DNA of 64,000 bases. It comes from Euryodendron excelsum. Taxonomy: Eukaryota > Streptophyta > Magnoliopsida > Ericales > Pentaphylacaceae. Below the pieces are notes generated by a model. It was not told where the DNA came from and ran no database searches. It saw nothing but the letters and a program-made list of their open reading frames with translations. This document shows, piece by piece, positions 10,966-23,767 of the stretch. Positions within the stretch are counted from its first letter, which is position 1. The number at the start of each line of letters is the position of its first letter. The stretch is taken from contig CM065377.1 of assembly GCA_033060915.1 (NCBI GenBank), forward strand, positions 55,820,183 through 55,884,182, in the 5' to 3' direction. The position numbers and the translations under genes were made by a program.

Positions 10966-11690
10966 GGCTTCAGTGTCTTTTATTTGTCTGTGTTTTTAAT
11001 TCCGAAGAAACATAAAAAAAAATGTATATATATATAATAAACATAATTTGGGATAAAGTGCTTACGGGTCAGGGTCAATACTCAACAGAGCGGTTAGGGG
11101 GATTGATAGCTCCAGATTTTGTTTAGTAACAACCAAATTAGACCCAGCCCATGGCCCAAACAGAAAGTCAGGCCCAGCCTACACCTTCCTAGCTTAGCAG
11201 GCTAGGAGGAACTAACCCATTTGCCCTGCACATTTTTATAGTTGGTTGATAGTAGTTTTTGTAGACACCCTGTGACTTCATCCAACTCAACACGATAGTT
11301 TCCAAAGCCATTTTTTCAAATAATTTGAAGAATAAAAAATGGCAATCCAGGACGTCCACCACTGGAGTTTTGAGAAGAGTTAAATACATGCAGTCTTGTC
11401 ATCCACGTAATTGATTGAGAGACTTTTTTTGTATTTTAAACTCGTGACGTTTCAATCACAATGGGACAATCCTACCACTGGGGCTGCCTTGGAAGAATAA
11501 GTGGTGTTCGATAGTTCTACTAATGAAGTTGTGCTAGTGGTACCTTTCGAGTCTTTTAAATAAATTAAATTAGAGTGGTTAATTTTGTGTATTTATCCTT
11601 TTAACTAATGAAGGGAATAAATGTCAAAGTCATCAATTGTGCATGACAGGCTTAAAAAATAGCTTCACCAAACTTGTTGCCTTACTATAA
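10966..11690. other. Gene-free stretch
   Basis: No supported gene. A 66-codon minus-strand frame (11189-11389) has no recognisable motif. The sequence is AT-rich and low in complexity near 11020-11045. Confidence 0.5.
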
Positions 11691-11693
11691 TAT

Positions 11694-11876
11694 AAGTAAT
11701 ACTATACAAACATAAGAAGTATATAGATTTTTTTTTTTTTTCAAAATGATGCGATTGAATAGGAACTTTTACTTAAAATAAAGCCAAGCACTCGTTAAGG
11801 TAGCTTTAATTACAAAAATAATATCACAACATCATTCAATGTGTTTTCAATATAACTTTTATAGGAAATGATATAC
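11694..11876 (+). mobile_element. Small MITE, family A, diverged copy
   Basis: It starts GTAATACTATACAAACATAAG and carries the family's central words ACTTAAAATAAAGCCAAGCA and TTTAATTACAAAAATAATAT. It is the most diverged recognisable member; a further partial copy seems to follow at about 11880-12010. Confidence 0.45.
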
Positions 11877-12370
11877 ATACAAAAAAATTCTACATAAAAA
11901 AATGTAGAGAACGATAGAGCTAAGTTGTTGGCCTATCAGTTTAAAATAAAAGAACCCACCAAGATACTCTTTAATTACAAATTTGTCAAGAAATTATTCA
12001 TTGTTCTTGGAGAGTCATCCTTAGTCAATCTCTCACAAATGCAGTAAACTCCTTACAAGGTGAGTCCTGAGGTAGGTTCGATGAGTGTTCTTAAACCCAC
12101 ATAGCAAGAGAACCCATTGCATTTGTGAGCTGTGATAATGTGGCACTCTAAAATTATTAAATAAATATTTCAAATTTACCATTGTCACATTGTTCTAGTG
12201 CAATATTTTTATATAATTTTTTTTAAAAGAATAGCATTTCCAACTTTTATATATATGTATGACACTTGATGCCTGTGTATGCCCCTGCTGGTGTACAACT
12301 AAAAATCTACCAACCACAACCAGTTCATTGCCCCAACCAGCTCTACACTATCAAATGTCTCACCCAAAAA

Positions 12371-12549
12371 GTAATGCTATATAACTAAAAAATTTATATA
12401 TAATTTATCATCATAATTATATAATTAAATAAAATTTTTTATTTTAAAATAAAACACCTATCATGATAACTCTTAATTATAAAAATATCACAGTCACATC
12501 ATTTTTGTAAATTTTTTGTATAAATTTTTTAAAAGAATAACATTTTCAC
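12371..12549 (+). mobile_element. Small MITE, family A, best-preserved copy
   Basis: It starts GTAATGCTATATAACTAAAA and ends TTTAAAAGAATAACATTTTC. The reverse complement of the end (ATGTTATTCTTTTAAAAAAT) matches the start imperfectly, giving terminal inverted repeats of about 25-30 bp. The middle contains TTTTAAAATAAAACACCTAT and CTCTTAATTATAAAAATATC, which recur in the other copies. No open frame is present, as expected for a non-autonomous DNA element of about 170-180 bp. Confidence 0.65.
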
Positions 12550-12563
12550 TGCAAAATACAACA

Positions 12564-12722
12564 AGTAATGTCATACAACTAAAAAACTCATACAATATTT
12601 ATCACTAGAATGAGATGGTTAAATGAGAAACATTCACTTTAAAATAAAGCACTGATGGCTCTTTATTATAAAAATGCCACCACCACAGTATTGTAATTGA
12701 ATTTTTTGTACAAATTTCTTTA
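12564..12722 (+). mobile_element. Small MITE, family A, second tandem copy
   Basis: It lies only about 15 bp after the previous copy in the same orientation. It starts AGTAATGTCATACAACTAAA and has the core words TTTAAAATAAAGCACTGATG and CTTTATTATAAAAATGCCAC. The 3' end is less well preserved (ACAAATTTCTTTAC). Confidence 0.55.
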
Positions 12723-13589
12723 CGCTCTGTTTGAAATTTAAATTTTTAGTGAAAAACGAAAAAAATTAGGGCAAAAGAATAAATGTTTGTTTTATTTTCC
12801 TTTATTTTTTTTGCACCGAAAATTTGATTCTAAACAGGCTGTAAAAGAATATCATTTTTCAAATACAATTAGTGATTGTGGTAATAGTTACCTAGCATGT
12901 ACATGCACTTGTAAGAAAATAAAAACTAATACAAAATTTAAGAACAGGCAGCAGCCACCAGGCAAAGGATACAATCATATACTGCATGTAATTCTTTATT
13001 TATACAGATTCCATACAATACAAGTTGCCAACTAGGCCCTTCCATTCTTTGGGCACATACTGAGAAAAACAAAATTGGGAGAATTTATAAAAATTTTCTC
13101 ACAATGGTCCCCATTTTCTAACCTTTTTTCACCTCGAAACAAACACAGCGCCACCTTAAGGTCCCCACGACCTTATTATTTACTTAGCCTTTCTCACCGC
13201 CCCCTCCTCTTGTATCCCTCTGTAACTATACTCCAAAATCCAGTTCATATCCTCTCTGAACCACTATTACGTGTAGGTCCCAAACGCCACTTTTCCTGAC
13301 TACCCCTATTCTCAGATTCCTCAGACATGATAAGACAAATACATTAATATATAATATGCATATATAAATATACGTATACCACGCGCCACCACACGCGCCT
13401 CCACAACTACCATCCATGTTGGAACTACATATAGTGTATTCGGACTCTCGGTTCCATAGCTCTCTCAATCCAAACTTTTTTTTAACATGAAGGTGTATAC
13501 GCCGTTCGATTAACTCTTATAGCTCGCTTGAATGTAACTTTTTTTAAAGCTCTTAGTTTTAACTTACAACTTTTTACTATTTTAGTTAT

Positions 13590-13772
13590 GAAAAATGTTA
13601 TTTTTTTAAAATTTTTGTACAGAATTTTATACCAAAATAATGTGACAATGACAATTTTGTAATAAACAAGTATCTTGGTAGGTTATTTATTTTAAAGTGA
13701 TAAACTCATAATTTAACCACATCATTCTTATAATAAATTCTGTATAAATTTTCTGATGGTATAACATTACTC
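13590..13772 (-). mobile_element. Small MITE, family A, inverted copy
   Basis: It has the same family text in the opposite orientation: the left end is AAAAATGTTATTTTTTTAAA and the right end is TTTTCTGATGGTATAACATT. It has the TTATTTTAAAGTGA core, and the middle reads TTTTGTAATAAACAAGTATC where the other copies have the complement of CTCTTAATTATAAAAAT. Confidence 0.55.
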
Positions 13773-14004
13773 TTTAATTATAAACTAAACTCAAAAGTCA
13801 ATAAAAAAAAGTTACATCTCAACGAGCTGATAACATCAGCGGTAAAGGGCTGATCGAATGGCCTACATCCGAATCAAAGAAATGAATGAGCGATGGATCC
13901 GAGCACAACCCGACTTGAGAGTACACATAGGTCCACCCTTTAGGGCGGCGCGTGTAATAAGTGGGAGAGACATGACTTCTTGATAATGTACAACCACAAA
14001 AGCA

Positions 14005-15387
14005 TCAACGCGTCACCGGAGATGCCGCCGGAAATAGATATACCTGACTTTGTAACACCGTTTTGCAGATCTTAAACCCCGGAACAACCGTAAACGCTAC
14101 CTGAAAACCGCCGTCAACACCCTTCTCCGCAGCGGCAAATGCATCGTCGGTCACACTTTCCATGTACACCTCCGAGAATCTACAGTTCCTTCCCACCTGA
14201 AAGATATTCACTTCTTGATCAAACGAGAAAGCCAAGCAATGCAAAAGCCAAACTCGCTTGGCCATCTCGGCAAACGCCGCGAAGAATGCAGTTTCCGGGT
14301 AGTCCCCGGAATTGATCAGCTTCCTCTGACTCAAATTCCCGGAAAATGAGGTCTCCATTTTCGGGTGAACCAAACGGAGGTACTTCGTCCTTGCGAACTT
14401 CCCAAATGCTGAATTTGGGTCGTTTTTCAGAAACAGAATGGGATTCACTGCCATCAGACTGTGAAAGCTATTAATAGAGACAAATCTGCGTTGATCATCA
14501 CATGGTATTGACTCATTTGGAAGCAGAAAATCCTGAGAATTGAAACCATCAAACATTTCTCTGCAAACAAACGATTCAAAAACGAAACATCTATGATTTG
14601 CTTTTGAAAACATTACTTCAGGCTCAATCGCATTTGCAGCAGCCTCTACATCCCAATTTGCAGACTCCATTTCTCTAATCATAAGCTTGACAAAGCTTCG
14701 AATAGATCTCACAGCATATTGTAAAACTATGTTGAAATTACTGGGATTTTCATCGCCCAGTTTTATACCATCAAGAACTGAAAATTGCCCGCTCGAATTC
14801 AGTCTCTTCTCGAGGGATTTGTTACCGGAAATGGCTTCGTCAAGCTCTTTTTGAAGAACAGAGATATCATTTTCTCTGGTTTCAAGCTCGGATTGCATTT
14901 TCTTCATGGTGATTTCGTACATCTTCATCGAACTCTGCTGCTCCTGAATCTCTGTTAGCAACATAGTCACATGAGGAGGCGAAGAATCGATCTGTTTCTT
15001 GAAAAATTTCTGTTTCAACTCAGAAATTGATTTCAACTCAAGCACTACGGCCTTGTCTGCTGACTGAACTGCTTCGCTGTTGTACGGAAACTGAGCCATT
15101 TGTAACTCGGCATAAGCAGCTTTGACAGCTGAAATGGTGGCGAAGAGCTTTGCGACGAAAGCTTCCATGGCAGCTCTGTTCCGAGACCTTGCTTCATCGT
15201 TGTCGTCTTTATCGGAACATTGGGATTCGTGTTTCGGGTCGCGTTTGATTTTGTGTTCTTGAGGTAGGAGTAAGCAGAAACCAGAGCTTGAGAGAGTTCT
15301 TGTGGCTGTTCTGAGGTGGATGACTTTCTGGAATGTCTTGGCTATCTTGCTCTTCGTTGAAGCTGAATTGGGTTTCAATGAATCCAT
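14005..15387 (-). CDS. DUF641 / GRAVITROPIC IN THE LIGHT 1-like protein
   Basis: A single uninterrupted frame encodes 460 aa. The N-terminal 60 residues are basic and low in complexity. Residues about 68-135 (NRAAMEAFVAKLFATISAVK onward, with YAELQMAQFPYN) are the hallmark of the plant DUF641 domain. A coiled coil follows at about 141-197 (LLTEIQEQQSSMKMYEITMK, then SELETRENDISVLQKEL). The C-terminal half, including FVKLMIREMESANWDVEAAA, FESFVCREMFDGF and a stretch ending EVYMESV, is the conserved GIL1-family region. GIL1 acts in phytochrome-dependent loss of hypocotyl gravitropism and a relative binds the receptor kinase IRK; the biochemical activity is unknown. The length fits the shorter family members. 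The ATG at 15387 precedes the first conserved residues and follows a CT-rich leader. The protein has no signal peptide or membrane segment. Confidence 0.88.
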   Translation of the reverse strand: MDSLKPNSASTKSKIAKTFQKVIHLRTATRTLSSSGFCLLLPQEHKIKRDPKHESQCSDKDDNDEARSRNRAAMEAFVAKLFATISAVKAAYAELQMAQFPYNSEAVQSADKAVVLELKSISELKQKFFKKQIDSSPPHVTMLLTEIQEQQSSMKMYEITMKKMQSELETRENDISVLQKELDEAISGNKSLEKRLNSSGQFSVLDGIKLGDENPSNFNIVLQYAVRSIRSFVKLMIREMESANWDVEAAANAIEPEVMFSKANHRCFVFESFVCREMFDGFNSQDFLLPNESIPCDDQRRFVSINSFHSLMAVNPILFLKNDPNSAFGKFARTKYLRLVHPKMETSFSGNLSQRKLINSGDYPETAFFAAFAEMAKRVWLLHCLAFSFDQEVNIFQVGRNCRFSEVYMESVTDDAFAAAEKGVDGGFQVAFTVVPGFKICKTVLQSQVYLFPAASPVTR

Positions 15388-15405
15388 CTCTGTTCATGAA
15401 ATGTG

Positions 15406-15408
<3 letters not shown>

Positions 15409-15441
<33 letters not shown>
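15409..15441. repeat. (GA)n microsatellite in the 5' leader of the DUF641 gene
   Basis: About 16 GA units lie 22 bp upstream of the start codon at 15387; on the coding strand it is a (CT)n tract within the probable 5' untranslated leader. Such CT tracts are common near plant transcription starts. Confidence 0.9.
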
Positions 15442-15443
<2 letters not shown>

Positions 15444-15599
15444 GGTGGCTATGGACGGGTACGAAGAAAAAGAAGGGTTTGTAAGATTGAGAGAAACAAA
15501 ATGCAGTCACTGCTTTGACTATGAGGTTGAAGCCGCAGAAAGAGGTGGGTAAAGCAAGATTTAAAGCGCGGGAAAAGAAGATTAAAGATTAACAGTCAT

Positions 15600-17880
15600 T
15601 GTTACCTATACATACATATATGTTTACCTGCATATATATAATATATATACTCACAAGAATGGTGTATAGTTGCAGCAATGACAAGTCATTCCGTAGGGCC
15701 TGAGGTTTTGTTTTCAATCGTGATTTGCGGTAGTGCCGCTCAACGAATGATGTTGGCGGACCCTAGTCTATATATACAAATATATAAATGTATATATATA
15801 TATTTTTTCTAATGCTGGATTGAATGTTGAGTTTAGGGATTATTAAAATAAGAGTAATGTTAAGATTCATGATAACAAATTTATATAAAACTCATTTACT
15901 TGGAAAAAATAAATCAAGAAAAGTATTTATCTATAGTATTTTTTTTAGATTGTGCTTGAATCAAAAATTTAATAATGAAAAAGATAAAGAAAAGAGGATT
16001 AAATTTAAATTTCGAACAAAGCGTAAATAAATAGTGAAAATTTTTGCCATTTTGACTGCTAATCTCAAAGATAAATTAAACATAAATGACTTTGTCCGGC
16101 TTACTAATTTGAACAACTTTTGCAAACATAAATGAAAGATAAGGCTAAACACGAATTACTTAGCCTTGGGATGCTAGAACTTTCATTACTGACAATGTTT
16201 GGACTTCGATGATTTGTGAGCGAAGTGGCTAGACGCCAACGAGTAATAATTCAGTGCTACTAGAGCTTGTTCTTGCTTCTTTAGAGGTAGGTCTCTTATC
16301 TATTAGGTGAGATATTTGATATAACATAGTATGAGACTCTACTACTAAATGAGTGGTGAAGTAAGAATGATGTAGTACTCTAAAAACATTGAATAATTTT
16401 TAGACGAGTCTTCTTAGCAATGATTATGGCAATAAATTTGAGTAAACATTAGATACCATGGTGATATCATGCCATCATGCTGATGTGATACAGTGAGACA
16501 ATAAATGAGAGCCACATAATTATGTAAATCTTAATCGTTAAGAGTGTTGGGTTTAAAATTTAAATTTTTTACCCAAAATAAAAGGATATTTTGATGATTA
16601 GAGTTTCAAACACTCGTTTGGCTCTTTGGTCTTTTGTACCATATCAACATAATGACATAGTATCACCTTTGTAATTGGTAAGAGGGCAATTTTAATTAAG
16701 AAATAGATTAATCAATTAACAGATTTCTCACATACGTACAGAAAAAATTGCAGATTTGCACTTGTAAACAGAAAAAAGAAAAAGAAAAAAAAAGAATTAA
16801 ATAAAAAATATTAGTATTTGTTGTGAGTGTTCATCACTTATCAACTAATGCTAGCAACCTCAACTAGAACTCACCAGTTATTGGCAGGCCATTACTAAAG
16901 TGGCTAACATCACCTAGTGAGTGATGGCCACTCACGGTTGAAGCTAGCAGCCCTTAATTAAATATGAATCATGGGATGAGTCGTCAAAACTAGGGATGTC
17001 AGCAGAGTGTTTGATCGGAAGACCCCTATTCCATCCCCACGCTCCCTCTCCCTGTCATGGCCCTCCTCATTACGCTAATAATTTTTTCAATCACATTATA
17101 AGTAAAGAAATAACAAAATTACATAAATAAGAAAAAAATACACTATTTATATTCTAATTAAATATTTATAAATAAAAAATAAATTATATATATGTTTAAA
17201 CGGACAGATTCGAAACAGGCAAATTATTGTACGTATTTCCAAACTTAATCTGTCTCAACCCATTAGAGACACATTAAGATAGATAAAAAACACATATGTC
17301 GAATTATTTTGTAATCCCTAGACGCTAAAACTATTAAAATCCCATCAAATCATCCGCTTCTATAAAAAGTGCTTTAACTTTTACCTTTAAAAAACTAAGC
17401 GAAACAATCTTGCCCATCTCACTCTCGTCTTCTATTTGTTATAGCTCTCGTGGTTGAACAGATAGTGGTGCCATTCGGCTCGTTGCAGGACAGCCCAATT
17501 TAGCTCAGGGGGGCCTTTCAGCTGGATCCAGAATGTCTATGGGAAATAGAAAAAAAAAAACAAAAAAGAAAGAAAGAGTAAGTGGGAGAGAAATTATATC
17601 AAAAGTTATTTGAATTTTTTTTAGAAATCAAATAAAAAAATAATTCTTTTTCCTCTGTTCTCAAGTTCCAAACTAAGGCCAAGTAGATGAAACTAAAGTC
17701 CAATGGGCATGAAACATAAGCTCGCACATGTTTAGAGTGTTTCCTGTAGTCAATGGAAACGCTCCTAACTCGAATAATTTGATGGCAGCCTCTGATTAGA
17801 TTGTCATTTCCCATTTGACTGCTTGTTTGTTGCACTTCTTTTGCATTAATAGGAACTTTAAAACATAACATTAATTGAGG
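15600..17880. other. Gene-free AT-rich stretch
   Basis: No supported gene. Small TA tracts occur at about 15640 and 15790. The open frames here are short and A/T-biased without recognisable motifs. Around 16995-17320 the text (GGGATGTCAGCAGAG ... CAACCCATTAGAGACACATT) has the look of a degenerate dispersed repeat. Confidence 0.5.
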
Positions 17881-17881
17881 G

Positions 17882-18041
17882 GTAATGCTATAAAATTAAA
17901 AAATTTATATATGATAATGTGATTAAATTAGAGTTTACTTTAAAATAAAACAGTTATTATGAAGACTCTTAACTACAAAAATTTTGTCGCCACAACATGA
18001 TAGGATTGTCTTTACAAATTTTAAAAAAAAAAATAACATTT
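17882..18041 (+). mobile_element. Small MITE, family A, copy near 17.9 kb
   Basis: It starts GTAATGCTATAAAATTAAAA and ends TTTAAAAAAAAAAATAACAT, with core words ACTTTAAAATAAAACAGTTA and GACTCTTAACTACAAAAATT. The same terminal inverted repeat arrangement as at 12371 is visible. Confidence 0.55.
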
Positions 18042-18044
18042 CTG

Positions 18045-21000
18045 TGTTCGCAATCTATAAGGTTCTTTTCTCATGCTATTCTGGAATAATAGCATACCTT
18101 TTGACTACGTTTGTCTTGCAGTATTTGATAAAAACAATAAACAAAAATTCTTGAGACATTAGAGAATACAAATTCTGGGGAGGGTAATTATACCACTTTC
18201 TAGATTATTTAGCGTTGCTTTTCCTAACCCCTTCCTTCTACGCAACCAAACACTAGATAAGGTTGTGCAATGGATTATTAGTCTAATCCATAACCTTATA
18301 TTATGCAACAAATGAGGGTCTTGTTGTCTTGTTGATCCCAAATAAAAGGGAGAAATGGTATTAAGCCAAAACTATGAACATAATGTAAATAATGGTTTTC
18401 TTTGTTAATAATGGTTCCCTATTGTATCTCTCTTAGCTTTGTTTCATTTCCTATATAAAGAAAATATATACAAATTATTAAATAAAAAAAGGGTGAATTA
18501 CACTAATGGTACCTATATAGATCACCTTTAGTCGCATTTCGAGTCATATAGTGTCAATTACAATAAATTTGTGCTTTACTTTTTGAAAACCTAACAAATT
18601 TAGTAAATTACAAGTCATTTAATACCAAACTCGAGTATATAATTTATAGTATTGCATCTAACAAGAACATTTAAAGAAAAAATTAGAATGCATAACAACA
18701 TTCGGCCAATTAATTATAAGTTTAATTAGATCACAATGAGGCAGTGATCTACAAGAAAAAAAAAAAATCAAGTGTGACTGTCGTATCATGCAACTACCGC
18801 TGATGCAAGAAAATAATTAAAATCGAATCTCCTTCTATTGATCTTGCATCAAAGCTGGTATAGGATATACTAGAAGGGTAACACGCACTATGTGCATGCA
18901 TTACACTATACCCAATTACTCTCTCTATAATTAATTTAGTAGTGAGCGATTACATAATTTGAATAAGTGATTTGGTTGTAAGTTTACATAATTATCCTTA
19001 TATGTGTTGAATGTAAACTGGACAAATTTTCTATTGTGAGTTATTTTTGTCCAAAAAAAAAAAAAAAGGCCTTGCCAAAGTAGAGGCTTGACCGAATATA
19101 GATATATGGAAATTTTATGTTAAGAGGTGTTTTTTTTAATTTTATATGTGCACGGGGGTGTTCGAGCTAATTTACGTGTACCTGGGGCTAACTTAATGGG
19201 TGATATTTGTTTGTTAACTTATCTAATATGGGGTGATGTTTCTCTCTATAAATTACAATGCATAACTTATCTAATAGAATTAGTTACTCTTTGCACCTAT
19301 GTACTTAATATTAAATCTCACTCAGCACTTTCATTTTTATTTGTAACAATTAAGATCGTATACTTTTAATTTGTTGCAATGCCAATGTTCTACTAATTTT
19401 TATTTTAAAAATTAAAACAAAAATTCTTATATAACAATCACGTAGCCTTTTTCAATAAGCAGAGATGTAAAATCTATCTTTTTTTACCCTAAAGATTCAC
19501 ACATATTGCACATAAGACGAATTGAGGCTTTTACATTAGGTCTAATATTACATTATATACTTTACAAAATTAATTACACTCATAATTTTGAAAAAATTTG
19601 TGATAGATTATTGAAAGAATGAGTTAGATTTTATATTTTTGCTCCTTGATTTTGCCCTTGTGCTTGTCACGTGTGAATTTTCTACTCATTTTCTCAAAAA
19701 AAAAGTTGACATTGTAACTAATTAAATGTAAGAAATAAATTATTTCAACTAAAACTGAAGGTCCTAAAATGAAATTTAGTATAAAGTGTAAAGATACAAA
19801 ATATAATTAATCTTTATAATATGATATGTCCATTTCTTGTAGATTAGGCACATATTTTCGAAACCTATGAAATAATTGTTCACATCATGGGGGCTGCTGG
19901 AGTAAATTTGAAACAAGGGCTTGGATTTTAAAATTTAAAGGTGATATTGTATTTGTCTACTTTTGATCTGAGGTATACGGTCCACAATATACATTTTGCT
20001 TTTTTATTTTTTTTTTTCATCTCCTTGTCTTAAATTTGATTTCATATAATAGATGGAAGTGACTGAAAGTGCCCCAAGCCACAACATATTTGTGCCCTGT
20101 TTGCCAAAATGTTCAGGGGCTGTTGCCATTGCCAGGGAAAAATTAGTTTTTGCCAGATTAAGGTACAGCTATTTAACGAATTTATCTACATTATCTTTAC
20201 CATAGCAAAAGCCTGTTTAAGTTAAGGCTCAAAACCCAAATTGTGCAGCCATGTTAAAAAAATTTCCAAGAGGTTAATTTCTAAGGTATTTGGCCCTAAG
20301 TTTTCTTAATTAGAATTTTAGACTCTCGTAAATTATAGCACATGGATTAATATATAGCTCGTATTAAGTTAGGCTCTGAAGTGCGGGACCCACACCCTCG
20401 GTCTAGGGTTCTAGTCACCTCTCCTCCCCCAAAAGATTGTGAGCACCTGCTCCCTTACACCTCTAACTAGGTTGGGGGGGGGGGGGGGGAAATTAAGCTC
20501 AAAACCACATTTCTAAGAAGATAAGATTAAACCTAAATTAGTGCAGTCATAGTCACGCGCATTCGATGGGAAATCATAGTTTAAACTTGATTGTAGATTT
20601 TGGTCCACCCTACTCTGCCTCAGCCACACCCTACAGAAACTTTGAAAGTAATTAAGTTAGTCAATAAAAATGCTTCATGGATCTTTGCTAAAAATATTAG
20701 TGGTCTTTGACTATGACATCATTAGGAATTTAGGAGACAGCTAGTGCCAAATAAAGTTTCTTAATTATCAATGTTAAATTCAAAATCAGGGCCCGGTCAT
20801 GCCTAAAAAGTTGATTAATTATTGAAATCTCCTAGACTTGACCAATAAGCCTAATATTTGATTTTGAGACATGCAGTGGAAATTCAATAAATAAGAGCAT
20901 TTAGTACTAACTTGAAGAGGGCCACATTGGCATTGGATTTTTTGATTTTTCTCCTTAGATAGGATAAGGGGATGAGGAATTCCGGGATCACAAATCCCCA

Positions 21001-21345
21001 AAGAAATAATTCTATAGTTTGGCCTCAAATCTTCAATTCCCAAATTGCTTATCTCTCCTCCCTAGGATTGAATAATCCAGTGTATACGGAATAAAAGGTT
21101 GTTTCTGGATTTCTTATTCGGACGCCTTTTGTGAAATCAAACTCCGGATATTGCTGGACACATAATTAGTAGTTCAATCACACGGCTCTATCCCATAAAA
21201 CAAATCCGTAAAAGAGTAAAATTAGGGTTACAATTCACTCGCTATATATTAACTTGGACTTAAACCGAAATTAACAAACTAACAGAGCAAAAAGTGATTG
21301 TATTGAAGTTATACCCTACATTTGAAATGATGATACTGTTTATGT
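18045..21345. other. Gene-free stretch
   Basis: No supported coding region. The DNA is AT-rich with several poly-A or poly-T runs (19055-19070, 20005-20017) and a run of 16 G at 20474-20489. None of the short frames (for example 19127-19369 plus, 20819-21043 minus) has a recognisable domain. Confidence 0.5.
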
Positions 21346-21349
21346 GCAG

Positions 21350-21587
21350 GCTGTTATGCATTTAACCTTGGATTGTTGGTTAAAACTTGAGACTTGAAAG
21401 TATGTTCCTTTTAAAGTTCGAAATTTTTTAAATGTTATTAACTCCTTGAAACCATCTTTAAGATTTTTGGTTCGATAATTACTTAGTTCATGTGGGATGA
21501 AAAGACTGCACAGGCTTCGAGATTAGTCGAGATACGCGTAAACTGACCCGGCCACCCAGTTAGCAAACAAAAAAAAAAAAAAAAAGG
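21350..21587 (+). mobile_element. SINE-like element with poly-A tail
   Basis: The 3' part reads GGCTTCGAGATTAGTCGAGA, TACGCGTAAACTGACCCGGC, CACCCAGTTAGCAAAC and then about 18 A. This is the typical 3' module of plant SINEs, in which a GTCGAGGTGCGCG-like motif and a CCGGACACC-like motif precede the tail. The 5' part from about 21370 (GGATTGTTGGTTAAAACTTG, then AAAGTTCGAAATTT) could be diverged A and B boxes. Related 3' ends occur at about 43060 and 59240. Confidence 0.55.
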
Positions 21588-21589
21588 TT

Positions 21590-23480
21590 GTTCATTTTAT
21601 TCTAACTCATTCCCAATTTGACACGTAAAACCCAAATGGAAGAGAGCATATAACATCATTGTTGTCTGTTGTTTTCAGTAATGGCCCCATTCTATGTATT
21701 TATGCCTTCAAATGTTATGAAAAACACAACGTAACTGCTCTGTAAGAGTAGTCTGGTCGATGTAGTGCTCTACAAGACAAAGAGAAGCGTAATGCTTTAC
21801 GAAAACGCAATGCAATTAACAATGGCAACATTCCATGCTATAATTATGCCCTTATACGTGTTTGGTACGTATTAATCAATTTCCAAAGACTTACTAGACA
21901 AGCTGGCTTCAATGTTAATTATGAGCCAAAGCCAACCACTTAGCGGCATTAGCAAAAAAATTTACATATAAATTATACTTTATGCTAAATCCCACTTCAA
22001 AACTTTTATTTCTAATTTTACCAATTAAGCCCTTGTAATTTTAATTTGTTATAATGTTAACTTTTTGCTAACTTACGTTATAAAAATAGACAAAAAATTC
22101 GCATGTGACAATCATGTAAATTCATCTTAAATTAGTCTAAAATTATGAGTATAATCAACCATGTGATATATATAAAGTTATTAGACTTTATGTAAAAGCT
22201 CTCAATTCGACTCATGTGTGATACACATAAGTGTTTGGATGGGAAAGAAGCTAATTTTTATGTCTTTGCCCATTTGAAAAATGTCACGTTCTTATCATAG
22301 GCGAAGTTTTTGTCCATTTTTCAAACAAAAAGTTGACATTGCAACAAATCAAAAGCATAAAAAACTTAATTGTTACAAATAAAAATAAAGACTCTAAAAT
22401 GAGACGGGTATAAAGTGTAATTAATCCTGAATTTAGTCATCCATTGCAACATGATCAACTTCAGAGTTGGCTTGGCAAATAATTCTTGCAAGACTAGTGA
22501 CCTTCCTACCAGGCAAAAATTTGTGTCAATTATAGAAGATGTACTGAGGACTATTATTAAAGGTAGTCCAATACACGAGACTCTTAATATTATGAGGTCT
22601 ACCAGTCGTACCCACAAGTTGATAAGCTGCTTTTGTGTCTGGAACCTGTAATACCAAAGTTACAATAGAGAAACTTTCTCTGTTTATCGTTTTAAATAGC
22701 TGTCATTATTTCCTTTCATCCAAGAGTTGAAGCTTGAGGCATTTCAGGATTAACATTATTTCCTTTTATAATGTTAGTTGATCCCAACATTATAAACTAT
22801 TGATACATTAACGCTGAAGTTGTTGAAGGAAAGGAAAAGAAAATAAAATTGCTTTTATTTGTTTATTTTTTTATGGACAATTAAATAAAAATAAATGAAT
22901 TTTTGAGAAATCTCTATCCATTTTCTTCTTATGTGTTTTGCCCAACCAAATAAAAGCTAAGAATTTAGCTTTTCGTACATTTTTCATTTCTCTTTTTTTA
23001 ATTTATTTCCCTGAACAAATCTTAAAACCAAACAAAGCATAAAAGTGCATGAAACCATCTTGGCAACAATTTGTCCAACCTCTGGGAGCACAATCACAAC
23101 AACTTGGGACACTCCAACATTAGTAAGATGAGAACAAGATAGATAAAATTAGTTTATCATTCATTATTTCCTTGTTGCTTATCTCTTAAATACATATAAT
23201 TGATGTAGGTACTCAAGTATGAATAAATACCTTACTTTTCTAGCGTGTTGTTTCCAAAGTGAGGGCCTAAGTTTCTTGCAGTATCATTGTACAGATTATT
23301 AGTATCCCCAGAAATGCCAACATGAAGAGAAAATATTAGACCCACTATTTGATGGCTCCTATATATTCAATGTATCAATTTTACTCCAATGAGCCTAATT
23401 TTCTGATCACATTTGTTTCATTGAAAAAACTTGCGGAATTGGACTAGTAATCTCATGCTTCGACTTTATCTTGCTTTGGT
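21590..23480. other. Gene-free stretch
   Basis: No supported gene. Two overlapping short frames at 22366-22651 on opposite strands show no recognisable motif. The rest is AT-rich with no clear repeat boundary. Confidence 0.5.
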
Positions 23481-23485
23481 TACAC

Positions 23486-23556
23486 AAAAAAAAATCAGGA
23501 TGAGCAATCCAAACAGGACCTTCTATCAAAAAATCAGAATGAGTAATCCAAACAAG
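23486..23556. repeat. Short imperfect tandem repeat
   Basis: The words AAAAATCAGGATGAGCAATC and CAAACAGGACCTTCTATC recur one period (about 36-39 bp) later as AAAAATCAGAATGAGTAATC and CAAACAAGACCTTATATC. Confidence 0.75.
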
Positions 23557-23767
23557 ACCTTATATCTTGTATACACTGGATGGGGAATAGGATAAGCAAT
23601 CCGGTCGTAATCCTTTATTCCCTTTCCCCATCCTACGAAACAATCTTTTATCCATTTTCCCATCCTATGAAACAAATGTAGTCCATGAGTGTTAACCTTG
23701 TGACTCAAACATTGATTTTGCCATCGCAACATAAAATTAAGAAAAGAGAAAAACAAAAATTAGAGAA

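Noticed and set aside
15209..15397. 62-codon minus frame overlapping the DUF641 start
   Set aside because: Out of frame with the 460-aa protein and without recognisable content.
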